In this document: positions 63,037-64,000 of the stretch, one piece after another
How positions within the stretch are numbered: position 1 is the stretch's first letter
Layout of the letters: every line of letters starts with the position of its first letter
Translations under genes and position numbers: made by a program
Notes under the pieces: generated by a model
Databases searched by the model: none
What the model was told of the DNA's origin: nothing
The model's input: the letters and a program-made list of their open reading frames with translations, nothing else
Assembly (NCBI GenBank): GCA_015075585.1
Contig: JABTUB010000001.1
Coordinates: 620,001 to 684,000, forward strand
Direction: 5' to 3'
DNA length: 64,000 bases
DNA from: Chloracidobacterium sp.
GTDB taxonomy: Bacteria > Acidobacteriota > Blastocatellia > Pyrinomonadales > Pyrinomonadaceae

Positions 63037-63357
63037 TCATTTGATCTTAACCTCGATAAATGAGGTTGGTTTTATGTTGTCGAGAGCATCTATTATTACG
63101 GCGGCATTTTCATGGATTCTCGGCCATGAGGTTGAGGTTAGAACAAGAATGGAAATTGTCCGGCAGGCCAGATTTTGCTGATATTTCAAGTTTTGATCGG
63201 TCGTGATAATGGCTTCAAAGCCTTCGTCTTCAGCGGCTGCGATAAGGTTGCCGTTCTCAAGTTTTTGCCAGCCTAGTTCGTAAGCGGTAATGATGGAGTG
63301 TTTAGGCAGGAAGTTTCTGAGCGGAACCGGTGTTCCCTGATCGAACAGAATTTTCAT
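63037..63357 (-). CDS. DUF5615 PIN-like protein (toxin-like)
   Basis: A 106-residue protein with the DUF5615 pattern: MKILFDQGTP with an early Asp, ITAYELGWQKLENGNLIAAA, and AIITTDQNLKYQQNL. The conserved acids sit where PIN ribonucleases bind metal. DUF5615 proteins are usually encoded directly after a DUF433 gene, as here (ATGA overlap), and the pair is thought to behave as a toxin-antitoxin module. It is encoded opposite to the flanking hydA copies. Confidence 0.85.
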   Translation of the reverse strand: MKILFDQGTPVPLRNFLPKHSIITAYELGWQKLENGNLIAAAEDEGFEAIITTDQNLKYQQNLACRTISILVLTSTSWPRIHENAAVIIDALDNIKPTSFIEVKIK

Positions 63358-63575
63358 GCTGCCTTTTTGAACTCATCGATCTCATGATCCAGTACGGCGA
63401 TGATCTGCTCGCGTTTTACGCCTGGAAACCATTCAAGGAATTCGTCAATAGAAACGCCGTCTTTCAAATTTTCGAACAGAGCAGAGATCGGCACTCGAGT
63501 ATTTCGAAACACCCACTTGCCGCTGAGCTTTGCGGGGTTTCGTTCTATAGCCTTTTCATAGGTTAAATGTGCCAT
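63354..63575 (-). CDS. DUF433 protein (antitoxin-like)
   Basis: A 73-residue protein with the DUF433 signature: KLSGKWVFRNTRVPISALFENLKDG split by a turn, then SIDEFLEWFPGVKREQIIAVL, a small winged or swapped-hairpin helix domain. It probably binds DNA and neutralises the DUF5615 partner, whose start overlaps its stop. No clear ribosome-binding site precedes the ATG. The pair sits between two copies of the hydA 5' end. Confidence 0.85.
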   Translation of the reverse strand: MAHLTYEKAIERNPAKLSGKWVFRNTRVPISALFENLKDGVSIDEFLEWFPGVKREQIIAVLDHEIDEFKKAA

Positions 63576-63605
63576 AATATTGCGATCTTATATTAACATA
63601 GATAT

Positions 63606-64000
63606 ATGAGAACACTTATAAAAAACGGAAGGGTCGTGGCGGCGGTGGACGACTATGTTGCGGATATCTTTATCGATGGCGAGACGGTAACGACCATCGG
63701 GAAGACGCTGGATATTGAGGCGGAAACGGTGATCGACGCGGCAGGGAAGCTGGTCATTCCCGGCGGGATCGATCCGCATACGCATATGGAACTCCCGTTT
63801 GGCGGGACTTCGTCGAGCGATGATTTCTTTACGGGTACGCGTGCGGCAGCGCACGGCGGGACGACGACGATCATTGATTTTGCGGTGCAGACGAAAGGCG
63901 AATCGATGACGGCGGGCGTCGATGCGTGGCACAAAAAGGCGGAAGGGAAGACGTGCATCGACTACGGCTTTCATCTCATCACGACCGATTTTGAGGACGG
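63606..64000 (+). CDS. hydA: Dihydropyrimidinase (hydantoinase), 5' part, cut by window end
   Basis: The first 131 codons of an amidohydrolase. They show MRTLIKNGRVV, DAAGKLVIPGGIDPHTHME with the first two metal-binding His (HTH), a TRAAAHGGTTTIIDF stretch, and no stop before the window edge. Dihydropyrimidinase opens dihydrouracil or dihydrothymine rings to carbamoyl-beta-amino acids. The carboxylated Lys and other metal ligands would lie beyond the window. Its 5' end is duplicated at 62767, the DUF433/DUF5615 pair lying between. Confidence 0.9.
   Translation, partial: MRTLIKNGRVVAAVDDYVADIFIDGETVTTIGKTLDIEAETVIDAAGKLVIPGGIDPHTHMELPFGGTSSSDDFFTGTRAAAHGGTTTIIDFAVQTKGESMTAGVDAWHKKAEGKTCIDYGFHLITTDFED

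Overview
The window reads as a chromosomal piece from a mesophilic bacterium with mid-50s GC by eye. It is most likely an acidobacterium of the Blastocatellia/Pyrinomonadaceae type. That placement is inference from gene style: zinc-ribbon-headed Ser/Thr kinases, a kinase fused to a formylglycine-enzyme-like domain, a FecR/aromatic-rich exported protein, many TPR exports, and a nos cluster resembling the atypical (clade II) kind. No rRNA, insertion sequence, prophage or CRISPR array is visible. One tRNA-Pro(TGG) is present.

Layout. 1-2.6 kb: tail of an HtrA-type protease, an aldehyde dehydrogenase and an MgtC/SapB membrane protein. 2.6-2.9 kb: seven tandem copies of a 42-bp unit. 2.9-10.5 kb: exported enzymes (5'-nucleotidase, an active/inactive M16 peptidase pair), a FecR-like repeat protein and an NTF2-like protein. 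10.5-13.4 kb: the yggS-x-yggT-yggU housekeeping cluster and yebC. 13.6-19.4 kb: a signalling block of Ser/Thr kinase-PEGA-FGE, TPR protein and pseudokinase. 19.5-29 kb: small metabolic and housekeeping genes (flavin reductase, yqeY, hemerythrin, PEP-mutase-like, Nramp, HU, tRNA-Pro, rdgB), two unrecognised genes and a collapsed transporter pseudogene. 29-34 kb: a ybbP-ybbA ABC system divergent from tesA, then a MacB-type permease. 34-42.6 kb: GH38-like hydrolase, pgi, myo-inositol-phosphate synthase, acyl-CoA ligase and a second aldehyde dehydrogenase. 42.7-47.4 kb: three consecutive exported TPR/helical-repeat proteins.

47.6-58.9 kb is the most coherent system: ten genes on the minus strand with short gaps or overlaps. 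In transcription order they are a GltD-like FAD/NAD(P)/Fe-S oxidoreductase, Rieske protein, cytochrome b, pentaheme cytochrome c, NosZ, a membrane protein in the NosB position, NosD, NosF, NosL and NosY. The order suggests a dedicated electron-transfer route (quinol and/or NAD(P)H, then Rieske/cytochrome b, then cytochrome c, then N2O reductase) carried with the copper-site maturation genes. NosZ appears to carry a lipoprotein-type signal.

59.4-64 kb starts with a class III aminotransferase and ends in dihydropyrimidinase (hydA), cut by the window edge; together they suggest pyrimidine or beta-amino-acid catabolism. Between them is an accessory patch: an orphan Phd/YefM antitoxin, an alpha/beta hydrolase, a decayed zinc-ribbon fragment, a small-protein/nucleotidyltransferase pair, and a DUF433/DUF5615 pair. 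That last pair lies between a broken 5' copy of hydA and the intact hydA. The two hydA copies share a 123-bp identical core. This duplication/insertion and the nos supercluster are the two most interesting parts of the window.
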